64,000 nucleotides of DNA from the NCBI GenBank assembly GCA_938048455.1, contig CALIUY010000012.1, forward strand, positions 280,538 through 344,537. The letters run 5' to 3'. Shown in pieces: positions 24,940 through 32,463 of the stretch (position 1 is the first letter of the stretch; each line of letters starts with the position of its first letter). The stretch comes from an uncultured Desulfobacterales bacterium. GTDB taxonomy: Bacteria; Desulfobacterota; Desulfobacteria; Desulfobacterales; SpSt-501. The notes under the pieces were generated by a model. It worked only from the letters and a program-made list of their open reading frames with translations. It was not told the DNA's origin and searched no databases. The translations under genes were made by a program, and so were the position numbers.

Positions 24940-25343
24940 TGCATCTTTCCGGTGGCGTTCACGGCGTTCAGGATTTTCAGCATCTGGGGCGGGGGGATGT
25001 AGCCGGGGCGGTGGCCGATCACCTCCCCGGTCTCGCTCATGAACCAGAGGTCCGGCAGACTTTTGACCCGGAACATCTGCGCCGTCTCCTTCTCGCGGTC
25101 GGAATCGATGCGGATGGCGATGAAGTGGCGGTTCAAGGCTTCCACCACCGCCGGATCGCGCAGGGTCTTCTGCTCCATCTCGGCGCAATAGGGGCACCAG
25201 TCGGCACGGAAGTAGAGCACGGCTTTCTTTTTCTCGAAGCGGCTGCGGGCCATGCCGCTTTCGAAACCGTGCCACTGGATCTCCTGGGCTGCGGCGGCGG
25301 TAGAGGCGGCGAGCATCAGGAAGAGCAAAACGGCGGATCGCAT
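24936..25343 (-). CDS. Secreted thioredoxin-fold protein
   Basis: The protein has 135 aa with a signal peptide (residues 1-19, LLFLMLAASTAAAAQE). The redox motif is DWCPYCAEME (CPYC at about 50-53), followed by the cis-proline region KSLPDLWFM. This resembles thioredoxin_7/SoxW/DsbD-gamma-type periplasmic thiol proteins. AAGGAG at 6-nt spacing supports the start at 25343, which places its first 28 bp within the end of the radical SAM gene. Periplasmic location and overlap with the lipoprotein gene suggest a thiol-reducing or disulfide role towards a partner, possibly the ChaN protein. That pairing is inference. Confidence 0.85.
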   Translation of the reverse strand: MRSAVLLFLMLAASTAAAAQEIQWHGFESGMARSRFEKKKAVLYFRADWCPYCAEMEQKTLRDPAVVEALNRHFIAIRIDSDREKETAQMFRVKSLPDLWFMSETGEVIGHRPGYIPPPQMLKILNAVNATGKMQ

Positions 25344-26335
25344 GCGGAACTCCTTCGTCGATAGAACTCCTGGGGGGAAAGCTCCTGGGAGCGGCTCCAG
25401 CCCCGCTCGAAGAGAAAAAGCCGGATCGCATCGCAGAGGTCGCAGCGGTTCCACCAGCCTCCAGGCGCCGGCGCAAAACCCGTCTCCCGCCGGGCGAAGG
25501 CGAAAAGACCGCGAATCCCTTCGTGGACGAGGATCGTGATCAGGGGATAGCGCTCCGGGGAAAGCGTTTCTCCCAGGTCTTCCGCCGCGATCGCCAGTCC
25601 TGCGCACAGCCCGGGGATGTAATTCCCGTGGAGGTCGATGTGAAAATGGCTGGTGTCGGAGAGCTCGCGGGCGCAGGAGGCGGGGCTCTCCTCGAGGATC
25701 TGCCCGAGTCGTTTTCCCCCGAGGAGGGGCCGGAAGGTGTCGAGGGCCCGGCCCCCCGGGTGGATCCAGTAGCGCCCGGGGATGCGCCGGAGGTAGTCTT
25801 CCCCGAAACGGTCGATGAACTCCTTCCACCGATGGGGCCTGTCGGCTCCCAAGGCCTCGAGCTCGGGCAGAAAGTCCGCCACCCAGGGCAACACGCGCAG
25901 ACCCGCCTGCCGTGCAGCCGCCATCACCCCCAGGGTTTTTCGAAGGGGGATGAATTCGTTGTGGAAAGGACTGATCGAAACGAGCACCGTGCCCAGGCCC
26001 CTCGCATGCAGACGCTCGAGGATCCCCACGGCCGAAGGGAGATCCCGGAACCAGGAGGCGTTCGTCTCGACATGGTCGATCTCCACCCCGGCCCTTTGGG
26101 CGGCCTCGAGAAGTGCTTCCGCGCCTTGCGGGTTGAAGAGGGGCTCGCCTCCGCCGATGTGCACGGCGCCGCACCCGAGCGCGCGCAAGCGGTGGAAAAG
26201 GGCCGCGGCCTCCGCGGGATCGAGATCCAGGCGTTTGCGCTCCGGACCGCAGCGGTAGAGGCAGTGGCGGCAGGCGGCAGGGCAGAAATAATCGGGAATC
26301 ACCCCTCCCGAGGAGAGCCGTTCGATCGTCAGCAT
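25316..26335 (-). CDS. Radical SAM protein with SPASM-like C-terminus, function unknown
   Basis: The protein has 339 aa. The radical SAM motif CPAACRHCLYRC gives C18-x3-C22-x2-C25 plus an additional C29. HIGGGEPLFN provides the GGE SAM motif. The C-terminal half contains scattered cysteines typical of auxiliary-cluster domains: SPASCARELSD, GNYIPGLCAG and the pair CDLC. This suggests at least one extra Fe-S cluster. Such enzymes often modify peptides, but no short precursor ORF was recognised next to it. I chose the ATG at 26335; an upstream in-frame extension to 26407 lacks conserved sequence. It overlaps the thioredoxin-fold gene. Confidence 0.82.
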   Translation of the reverse strand: MLTIERLSSGGVIPDYFCPAACRHCLYRCGPERKRLDLDPAEAAALFHRLRALGCGAVHIGGGEPLFNPQGAEALLEAAQRAGVEIDHVETNASWFRDLPSAVGILERLHARGLGTVLVSISPFHNEFIPLRKTLGVMAAARQAGLRVLPWVADFLPELEALGADRPHRWKEFIDRFGEDYLRRIPGRYWIHPGGRALDTFRPLLGGKRLGQILEESPASCARELSDTSHFHIDLHGNYIPGLCAGLAIAAEDLGETLSPERYPLITILVHEGIRGLFAFARRETGFAPAPGGWWNRCDLCDAIRLFLFERGWSRSQELSPQEFYRRRSSACDPPFCSS

Positions 26336-26465
26336 CCGCCTTTGTCTCGGTTGGGCCGACGGCCGGGGGCAAGGCGCTTCATTTCCGACATGCCGGCACT
26401 GTAGCACCCCGAGGATCCGGTGGCAAACCGGGCGCTTTTCGCGAAGAGAAGGCTCTTCTTTATCC

Positions 26466-26493
26466 TTGACCTCGAGGAAAGGCGCAATAGAAT
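26466..26493 (+). promoter_or_regulatory. Sigma70-type promoter for oadGB
   Basis: TTGACC (26466-26471) and TAGAAT (26488-26493) are separated by 16 bp, 100 bp before the oadG start. No operator symmetry is obvious around it. Confidence 0.6.
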
Positions 26494-26592
26494 AGCGGCC
26501 CGAACGGCATCCCGCCGGTTTCCTCTTTGCGGTAAGGCGGGGTGCCCGCTTTGTTTGCCGGCGGACCGGTTCGCCGTCCGAGGAGGGGCAAA

Positions 26593-26724
26593 ATGGACAA
26601 CCTGAGCTTCGGTCTGACGCTTCTGGTCGTGGGCATGGGCGGAACGCTGGTTGCGCTCGCTTTGCTGGCGGCCCTCATGAACCTGCTGAAAAAGCTCTTC
26701 CCCGCCAAAGAGGAAGAGGCCTGA
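26593..26724 (+). CDS. oadG: Oxaloacetate-decarboxylase gamma-chain-like small membrane protein
   Basis: The protein has 43 aa with a single membrane helix (LTLLVVGMGGTLVALALLAALMNLL) and a short charged tail (KKLFPAKEEEA). OadG proteins stabilise Na+-pumping decarboxylase complexes and often carry a longer tail; this one is at the short end of the range. AGGAGGGG directly precedes the ATG. The assignment relies mainly on the helix pattern and on the OadB gene 41 bp downstream. Confidence 0.75.
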   Translation: MDNLSFGLTLLVVGMGGTLVALALLAALMNLLKKLFPAKEEEA

Positions 26725-26765
26725 TCGTCCTGAAACCTTAGAAAAACGCGAGGCGAAAGACTCTT

Positions 26766-27914
26766 ATGCTGGAAGCCATCCTCAACGGATTGAGCGGGCT
26801 TGCCGCCGGCGTTTTGCATCTGCACTGGTCCAACCCCGTGATGATCGCCGTCGGCTGCCTGCTCCTCTATCTCGGCATCCGCAAGGACGTCGAGCCGCTG
26901 CTTCTCGTCCCGATCGGCTTCGGGGCGATTCTCGTCAACATTCCGCTTGCCGAGCTGATGGGCGAGGAGGGCTTCCTGCGCACGATCTACAACATGGGCG
27001 TGGCCAACGAGCTCTTTCCGCTGCTCATCTTCATCGGAATCGGCGCGATGACCGATTTCGGCCCCCTGCTCGAAAACCCCAAGATCTTTCTCTTGGGCGC
27101 GGCCGGGCAGTTCGGCATTTTCCTCACCATCGCCCTGGCGCTGCTCTTCGGCTTCGACAAGCTCGATGCGGTCGCCATCGGCGTCATCGGGGCCTGCGAC
27201 GGCCCGACGGCGATCTACGTCTCCTCGAAGTACGCCCCGCACCTGCTCGCCGCGGTTTCCGTGGCCGCCTATTCTTACATGTCGCTCGTTCCCATCATCC
27301 AGCCGCCGATCATGCGGCTGCTCACCACCGAACGGGAACGCCGCATCAACATGTCCGAGATCACCTCGACCACGCCCGCCTCCAAGACCACGCGCATCCT
27401 CTTTCCGATCGTCGTCACCATCTTCGGCGGCTTCATCGCTCCGGGCGGGTTGCCGCTGCTGGCGACGATCATGCTCGGCAACCTGATGAAAGAGTGCGGC
27501 GTCGTCGGGCGGCTGGTCAAGGCGACCGAAAACGAGATCGCCAACGTGGTCACGCTGTTTCTGGGGATCTCGATCGGCGCGACCATGGACGGCCGTGCCT
27601 TTCTCACCCCGCAGACGATCATGATCCTCGTCTTCGGCTTTGTCGCCATCTGCCTCGACACGGTCTGCGGGGTGCTCTTCGGCAAACTGATGTGTGCGGC
27701 GACCCGGGGCAAAATCAACCCCCTGATCGGTGCGGCGGGCATTTCCGCCTACCCCATGGCGGCGCGGGTGGTCCACAAGGAGGGGCTCAAGTATGACCGC
27801 AACAACTTTTTGTTGATGCACGCCGTGGGGGCGAATACGGGGGGGCAGGTGGGCTCGGTGATGGCCGCCGCCATCATGCTCTCGGTCCTCAAGGGGATGG
27901 GGGTCATCCCCTGA
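26766..27914 (+). CDS. oadB: Na+-translocating decarboxylase beta subunit (OadB/GcdB family)
   Basis: The protein has 382 aa with nine to eleven membrane helices. It couples decarboxylation of carboxybiotin to Na+ export. Conserved stretches include PLLIFIGIGAMTDFGPLL near residue 88 with the essential Asp region, GACDGPTAIYVSSKYAP near 145 (conserved Asp), and the C-terminal NPLIGAAGISAYPMAARVVHKEG and NFLLMHAVGANTGGQVGSVMAAA. Length and motifs match OadB, GcdB and MmdB. No alpha carboxyltransferase or biotin carrier gene is linked, so the substrate (oxaloacetate, methylmalonyl-CoA or glutaconyl-CoA) stays undetermined. It forms a two-gene unit with oadG, closed by a terminator. Confidence 0.95.
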   Translation: MLEAILNGLSGLAAGVLHLHWSNPVMIAVGCLLLYLGIRKDVEPLLLVPIGFGAILVNIPLAELMGEEGFLRTIYNMGVANELFPLLIFIGIGAMTDFGPLLENPKIFLLGAAGQFGIFLTIALALLFGFDKLDAVAIGVIGACDGPTAIYVSSKYAPHLLAAVSVAAYSYMSLVPIIQPPIMRLLTTERERRINMSEITSTTPASKTTRILFPIVVTIFGGFIAPGGLPLLATIMLGNLMKECGVVGRLVKATENEIANVVTLFLGISIGATMDGRAFLTPQTIMILVFGFVAICLDTVCGVLFGKLMCAATRGKINPLIGAAGISAYPMAARVVHKEGLKYDRNNFLLMHAVGANTGGQVGSVMAAAIMLSVLKGMGVIP

Positions 27915-27947
27915 GCCGTTGAGCCGTCTCTTTTCCCGCCGGTGCGG

Positions 27948-27976
27948 ACCGGGCGGTTTCCCCGCCCGGTTTTTTA
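27948..27976 (+). terminator. Intrinsic terminator after oadB
   Basis: The stem ACCGGGCGG pairs with CCGCCCGGT, separated by a short TTTCC loop, followed by TTTTTATT. The T-run overlaps the end of the convergent carbonic anhydrase gene (stop at 27974-27976). Confidence 0.85.
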
Positions 27977-28552
27977 TTCGGAGGCCAGCCGGCGGTAGGC
28001 TTCGCGCAGGGCCGCGGTCGCGTCGTAGATGTCTTTCTTGTGTTTCTCTTCCTTGAGGTCGACCAGGCGGAATCCCCGGATTTCGGTCTCCGAGCGGATC
28101 ACCGATCCGGCCGGGATCCAGACATGGGCAGGGATGCGGCTGCGCATGACAATCGAGCCGACCCCCACCCAGACCCCCTCGCCGATCTCCGCCTGGTAGA
28201 CGACCGCCCGCAGGGCGATGAAGCTGTCGGCGTGAATCTCGGCCGGGCCGTGGATGACGACCCCGTGGGAAATGTTGCAGCGCGGGCCGATCCGCACTTC
28301 GGATCCGGCGCGGGTGTGGACGATGACTCCGTCCTGGAGGCAAGCGTCCTCTTCGATGACGATGGGGTGCACCCGGCCGGCCTTGTCGGGCTCGTCGGCC
28401 CGCAACACGGTCTGCGGGCCGACGAAGACCCGCCGCCCGATCACCACGTGGCCGATGAGCTGAGCGCTCGGGTCCACGAAAGCGCTCGCATCGATGCGCG
28501 GCAGATCGCCCGAGGGGTTCGGTCGGATTCCGGGGTGCGGCGCGGGTGCCAT
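27974..28552 (-). CDS. Gamma-class carbonic anhydrase-like hexapeptide protein
   Basis: The protein has 192 aa with a left-handed beta-helix of hexapeptide repeats (IGHVVIGRRVFVGPQTVLRAD..., residues about 30-150) and a C-terminal helix. Three zinc-ligand histidines typical of gamma-carbonic anhydrases can be placed in IVHTRAG (about 78) and NISHGVVIHGPA (about 94 and 99). The N-terminal PRIDASAFVDPSAQLIG is common to Cam/CamH-type proteins. Activity towards CO2 hydration is likely but some YrdA-like members are inactive. It lies 13 bp downstream of proC on the same strand. Confidence 0.85.
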   Translation of the reverse strand: MAPAPHPGIRPNPSGDLPRIDASAFVDPSAQLIGHVVIGRRVFVGPQTVLRADEPDKAGRVHPIVIEEDACLQDGVIVHTRAGSEVRIGPRCNISHGVVIHGPAEIHADSFIALRAVVYQAEIGEGVWVGVGSIVMRSRIPAHVWIPAGSVIRSETEIRGFRLVDLKEEKHKKDIYDATAALREAYRRLASE

Positions 28553-28565
28553 GGGAGGCTCCTTC

Positions 28566-29426
28566 TCAGGACGGGTGGTTCGCTTCGGCGAAATAGCGGA
28601 TCATCGTTTCCCCGAGTTCCTTCGAGCGCAGGGTCGCCGCCTCGACGGCGTTGATGAGGGTCGTCCGCAAGCCTCCTTTCTCGAGCGTGTGGATGCCGGC
28701 GATCGCGGTGCCGCCCGGGGAGGTGACGCGATCTTTGAGCTGTCCGGGGTGCTCGCGCGTTTCCATGAGCATCTTGGCCGCGCCGAGCAGGGTCTGGGCG
28801 GCGAGAAACTGGGCGTCCTGGCGCGAAAGGCCCATTTTCACGCCGGCGTCGGCGAGCGCATCGACGATGATGAAGATGTAGGCCGGCCCCGAGCCGCTCA
28901 GACCCGTGATCGCGTCCATGAGGTAGTTTTCGCGCAGAAAGACCGTGCGGCCGACGCCGTTGAAGATCTCGAGGGCGAGATCGATGTCTTCGCGGCGGGC
29001 GTGCCGGCCGGCCGAGATGGCGGTCGCCGACTCCTTGACCGAGGCGGCGATGTTGGGCATGGCGCGGATCAGGCGCAGCTCCTTGTGCAGCAGCGATTCG
29101 ATCGCCCGCAGGGGCACCCCGGCCGCGATCGAGATCACCAGCCGCGAGAGGTCGAGCGCCTCCGCGGTCTCCTGGAGGACCTCGGCCATGAGCTGCGGCT
29201 TGACCGCGTAGATCACGATTTCCGAAGCGGCGACCGCCTCGAAGTTCTCCGCCGTCGTGCGCACGCCGTAGCGGGCGTGCATCTCTTCGAGCCGCTCCGG
29301 TCGGATGTCGGTACAGAGGATGTCCTCCGGGGCGGCGGCCCCGGATTGCACCAGTCCGGCGACGAGGGCTTCGCCCATGTTCCCGGAGCCCAAAAAGGCG
29401 ATTTTCTTTCCGCGAATCGCGCCCAC
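28566..29426 (-). CDS. proC: Pyrroline-5-carboxylate reductase
   Basis: The protein has 286 aa. It catalyses the last step of proline synthesis, reducing pyrroline-5-carboxylate with NAD(P)H. The Rossmann motif FLGSGNMGEALVAGL is at residues about 9-23. VIYAVKPQ, IRAMPNIAASVKESAT and the C-terminal DAITGLSGSGPAYIF and RDRVTSPGGTAIAGIHTLE-type signature (here KDRVTSPGGTAIAG) are all conserved. The GTG at 29426 is preferred because AAGGAGG lies 5-8 bp upstream; a farther ATG at 29456 would include the ribosome site. Confidence 0.95.
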   Translation of the reverse strand: MGAIRGKKIAFLGSGNMGEALVAGLVQSGAAAPEDILCTDIRPERLEEMHARYGVRTTAENFEAVAASEIVIYAVKPQLMAEVLQETAEALDLSRLVISIAAGVPLRAIESLLHKELRLIRAMPNIAASVKESATAISAGRHARREDIDLALEIFNGVGRTVFLRENYLMDAITGLSGSGPAYIFIIVDALADAGVKMGLSRQDAQFLAAQTLLGAAKMLMETREHPGQLKDRVTSPGGTAIAGIHTLEKGGLRTTLINAVEAATLRSKELGETMIRYFAEANHPS

Positions 29427-29521
29427 GAAATCCTCCTTCCCCGGGACGGCAGGCATCCCGCCTGCCGCCTTGTAAAAAGTCCCCGGGCGAGTGTCAACCC
29501 TGCAAGGCGCGACCGCGGGGC

Positions 29522-29564
29522 TTGACCGCCGGGCAAGGTTCGGGTATAAATGGTCAGACCATTT
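29522..29564 (+). promoter_or_regulatory. Promoter and perfect GntR-type operator of the FAD/AOR operon
   Basis: TTGACC (29522-29527) and TATAAA (29545-29550) are spaced 17 bp. Overlapping the -10 box is AAATGGTCAGACCATTT (29548-29564), a perfect 17-bp palindrome. Its TGGTC-N-GACCA core is of the FadR-subfamily operator type. Occupancy would block RNA polymerase, so the downstream GntR regulator very probably represses its own operon. Confidence 0.82.
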
Positions 29565-29578
29565 AGCGGAGGGGGTTT

Positions 29579-30385
29579 TTGTTCCAGACGGTCCGTCCGA
29601 CCAAAATCTTTCAGGATGTGGTCGCCCAGATCGAGGAGGCGATCCTCTCGGGGAAAATCGCCGCCGGCGAAAGCCTGCCCGCGGAGCGCGAGCTCAAGGC
29701 GCTGTTCGGGGTGAGCCGCCCGACCCTGCGCGAGGCGCTGCGGGTCCTCGAGGAGAAGGGCTTGATCGAAATCCGCCTCGGCACCGGGGGGGGGCCGGTC
29801 GTCAGCCGGCCGGACCCCGGGCGCGTGACCGAGACCCTCGCGCGACTCATCCGGTTGCAGAAAGTCTCCCTGGCCCACCTGGCCGAGTTCCGCGAGGGCA
29901 TCGAGGCCCAGGTCGCCGCCCGGGCCGCCCGGCGGCGCCGCCCGGCCGACATCGAGCGGCTGCGGGGGCTTCTGGCGCAGGCGCGCACCGCTCTCGAGGC
30001 CGGTCCCGCGCGTCGCGAGGAGTTCCTGGAGGCGGACCGGCGGATACATCTGGCGATCGCCGATGCGACCGGGAATCCGATCTACCAAAGCGTCCTCGCC
30101 TCCGTCCACGAGAACATCCACCGTTACTACGACCGGTTTTTGTCCATGGCCGAGCCCGAACTGCGGGAGAACTACGAGGACCTCGAGGCCCTCGTCGCCG
30201 CCGTCGCCGGGGGCGATGCGGAAAAAGCCCGTCGCATCGCCGCCGGCCACGTGACCCGCTTCAACGCCCGCATGCAACGCCGTGCCGCAGCCGAGGGACG
30301 ACCCGTCCGCGATCTTCCGCACCGCCGGAGCCCTGCGGGCCGCCTCCCCCTCCGCGCCCGCCGGATCGAGGATTCTCGAACATGA
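29579..30385 (+). CDS. GntR/FadR-family transcriptional regulator
   Basis: The protein has 268 aa. A winged-helix DNA-binding domain occupies residues about 5-75, with LPAERELKALFGVSRPTLREALRVLEEKGLIEIRLGTGGGPVV, the classic GntR motif. An FCD all-helical effector domain (about 95-225) includes EFREGIEAQVAARAA and FLEADRRIHLAIADATGN with metal-site His and Asp residues. The C-terminus is a short Arg-rich tail. The start is a TTG at 29579 after AGCGGAGGGGG. FCD regulators usually sense carboxylates or amino acids. The gene overlaps the following oxidoreductase gene (ATGA). Confidence 0.9.
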   Translation: MFQTVRPTKIFQDVVAQIEEAILSGKIAAGESLPAERELKALFGVSRPTLREALRVLEEKGLIEIRLGTGGGPVVSRPDPGRVTETLARLIRLQKVSLAHLAEFREGIEAQVAARAARRRRPADIERLRGLLAQARTALEAGPARREEFLEADRRIHLAIADATGNPIYQSVLASVHENIHRYYDRFLSMAEPELRENYEDLEALVAAVAGGDAEKARRIAAGHVTRFNARMQRRAAAEGRPVRDLPHRRSPAGRLPLRARRIEDSRT

Positions 30386-32463
30386 ACCGCATCGAGCGCC
30401 ACCCCATTGTCTCCATCCCCGCCCGGGAGGAAGTCCCCTTCACCTGGGACGGCCGGCCCCTGTTCGGCTTCCGCGGCGAGATGATCGCCTCCGCCCTCGC
30501 CGCCTGCGGCATCCACGTCTTCGGACGGCATGTAAAGGACGGAAGCCCCCAGGGGCTCTTCTGCGCGAACGGGCAGTGCTCCCAGTGCCTGGTGATGGCC
30601 GACGGCCAACCCGTCAAGGCCTGCATGACCCCGCTTCGGCCGGGCATGCGCCTCGAAAGCCTCCGCGGCCTGCCGCGGCTGCCCGCGGAGGATGCCCCCG
30701 TCGCCACCGGTCCGGTCGAGGAGATCGAGGTTGCCGTGCTCGTGATCGGGGGCGGGCCGGCCGGGCTTGCGGCGGCGATCGAGCTCGGCCGCAGGGGGGT
30801 CAAAACACTCCTGCTCGACGACAAGGATCGGCTCGGCGGCAAGCTCGTCCTGCAGACGCACAAGTTTTTCGGCTCGGTCGAAGACAGCCATGCCGGAACG
30901 CGGGGTTTCGAAATCGGGCGCCTGCTCGCCGCCGAAATCGAACGCTGCCCCGCGGTCGAGGTGCGCCTTCAGACCACGGCGGTCGCCGTGTTCGCCGACG
31001 GCCGGATCGGCGCCGTGGAGCGGGGGCGCTACAGGCTCATCCGTCCCCGACACCTGCTCGTCGCCTCCGGCGCCCGCGAGAGGATGCTTTCCTTTCCGGG
31101 AAACACCCTTCCCGGCGTTTACGGCGCCGGGGCGTTCCAGACGCTGGTCAACCGGGATCTCGTACGCTGCGCCTCGCGGGTGCTTATTGTGGGAGGAGGA
31201 AACGTGGGGCTCATCGCGGGCTACCATGCCCTGCAGGCGGGGATCGAGGTCGCCGCGCTGGTCGAGGCCCTGCCCGAGGTGGGCGGATACCGCGTGCACG
31301 CCGATAAGCTCAAACGCCTGGGGGTGCCGATCCTCACCCGGCATACGATCGTCTGCGCCCACGGCGAGGAACACGTGACCGCGGCGACGATCGCGGAAGT
31401 GGACGAGCGCTTCCGCCTCCTGCCGGCGAGCGCCCGGACCCTCGAGGTGGATACGGTGCTCGTCGCCGTGGGCCTGGCGGAAGTGAACGAGTTCGCCCTC
31501 AAGGCGAAGCAGTTCGGGATCCCCGTCGTCTGCGCCGGGGATGCGCAGGAGATCGCCGAGGCCTCGGCCGCCCTGTTCAGCGGGAAGATCGCCGGGCTGC
31601 GGATCGCCCGCGCGCTCGGGGCCGATGCGGGGGAGATCCCGCGCGACTGGGAGCGGAAGCTGGAGATCCTCAAATCGCGCCCCGGATCCGTCCGCGGCCT
31701 CCGGCCGCCCGCCTCCCCCGCGGGAGCGGTCTACCCGGTCTTTCACTGCTTCCAGGAGATTCCCTGCAACCCCTGTACCGCGGTCTGCCCCCGGCAGGGC
31801 ATCCGCACCGAGAACGACGCGATCACGGGGCTGCCCTATTTCGTCCCCGGGACCGAGTGCACCGGTTGCGCGAGCTGTGTGGCCGTCTGCCCGGGGCTTG
31901 CCGTGACCCTGGTCGACGCCCGGCGCGACCCGGAGCACCCCCTCGTGGTGCTGCCCTACGAGATCTGGCGGGAGAAGGTCGAGGTCGGAACCCTCGTTTC
32001 CGTGACCGACGCCGAGGGGGCGATCCTCGGGCGGTTTCCCGTCGTGAAGGTGAGGACCCGCAAAAAGCACCCGGGCACCTTGCTCGTGGGCGTGCGGCTC
32101 GAGCGGCTCTTGGCCGATCGGGCGGCCGGGATCTGGGTGCAGGAGCGGCGGCTTGATCCGCTGCCCCTCTACGAGAAGGCCCCGCCGCCCGACGAAGCCG
32201 TCGTCTGCCGCTGCGAGCGCGTCACGGCGGGCGAGATCCGGGCCGCGATCCGCGAGGGAATCCGCGACCTCAACCAGCTCAAGGCCCTCACCCGGGCCGG
32301 CATGGGTGCCTGCGGCGCAAAAACCTGTCGGCCGCTCGTCTTCCGGATCTTTCAGGAGGAGGGGATCGACCGCGCCGCGGTCACCGACCGCGTCGACCGG
32401 CCGCTCTTCGTCGAGGTGCCGATCGGCGCCTTCGCCGGCGTGCGGGAGGAAGGCGATGCCTGA
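30382..32463 (+). CDS. Multi-cluster FAD oxidoreductase (HcnAB / opine-oxidase alpha-like fusion)
   Basis: The protein has 693 aa and is a fusion of several redox modules. In order: a plant-type 2Fe-2S domain with C61, C66, C69 and C81 (CANGQCSQC...C, HcnA-like); an FAD/NAD(P) disulfide-reductase-like core starting VLVIGGGPAGLAAAIELG (about 119-136) with a second dinucleotide motif VLIVGGGNVGL (about 271-281); two 4Fe-4S motifs CNPCTAVCP (about 461) and CTGCASCVAVCP (about 493); and a BFD-like 2Fe-2S region VCRCERVTAGEI...GACGAKTC (about 607-650). The set resembles the alpha subunits of hydrogen cyanide synthase, opine oxidase and heterotetrameric sarcosine oxidase, with extra ferredoxin clusters inserted. 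It likely relays electrons from the partner flavoprotein. Confidence 0.88.
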   Translation: MNRIERHPIVSIPAREEVPFTWDGRPLFGFRGEMIASALAACGIHVFGRHVKDGSPQGLFCANGQCSQCLVMADGQPVKACMTPLRPGMRLESLRGLPRLPAEDAPVATGPVEEIEVAVLVIGGGPAGLAAAIELGRRGVKTLLLDDKDRLGGKLVLQTHKFFGSVEDSHAGTRGFEIGRLLAAEIERCPAVEVRLQTTAVAVFADGRIGAVERGRYRLIRPRHLLVASGARERMLSFPGNTLPGVYGAGAFQTLVNRDLVRCASRVLIVGGGNVGLIAGYHALQAGIEVAALVEALPEVGGYRVHADKLKRLGVPILTRHTIVCAHGEEHVTAATIAEVDERFRLLPASARTLEVDTVLVAVGLAEVNEFALKAKQFGIPVVCAGDAQEIAEASAALFSGKIAGLRIARALGADAGEIPRDWERKLEILKSRPGSVRGLRPPASPAGAVYPVFHCFQEIPCNPCTAVCPRQGIRTENDAITGLPYFVPGTECTGCASCVAVCPGLAVTLVDARRDPEHPLVVLPYEIWREKVEVGTLVSVTDAEGAILGRFPVVKVRTRKKHPGTLLVGVRLERLLADRAAGIWVQERRLDPLPLYEKAPPPDEAVVCRCERVTAGEIRAAIREGIRDLNQLKALTRAGMGACGAKTCRPLVFRIFQEEGIDRAAVTDRVDRPLFVEVPIGAFAGVREEGDA

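Noticed and set aside
26336-26407. N-terminal extension of the radical SAM gene to the ATG at 26407
   Set aside because: The additional residues (Cys/Arg/Pro-rich) show no family similarity, and 26335 sits directly before the conserved domain.
29491-32463. 990-codon frame beginning before the GntR gene
   Set aside because: The region before 30382 is a shadow of the regulator gene; motifs start only at 30382.
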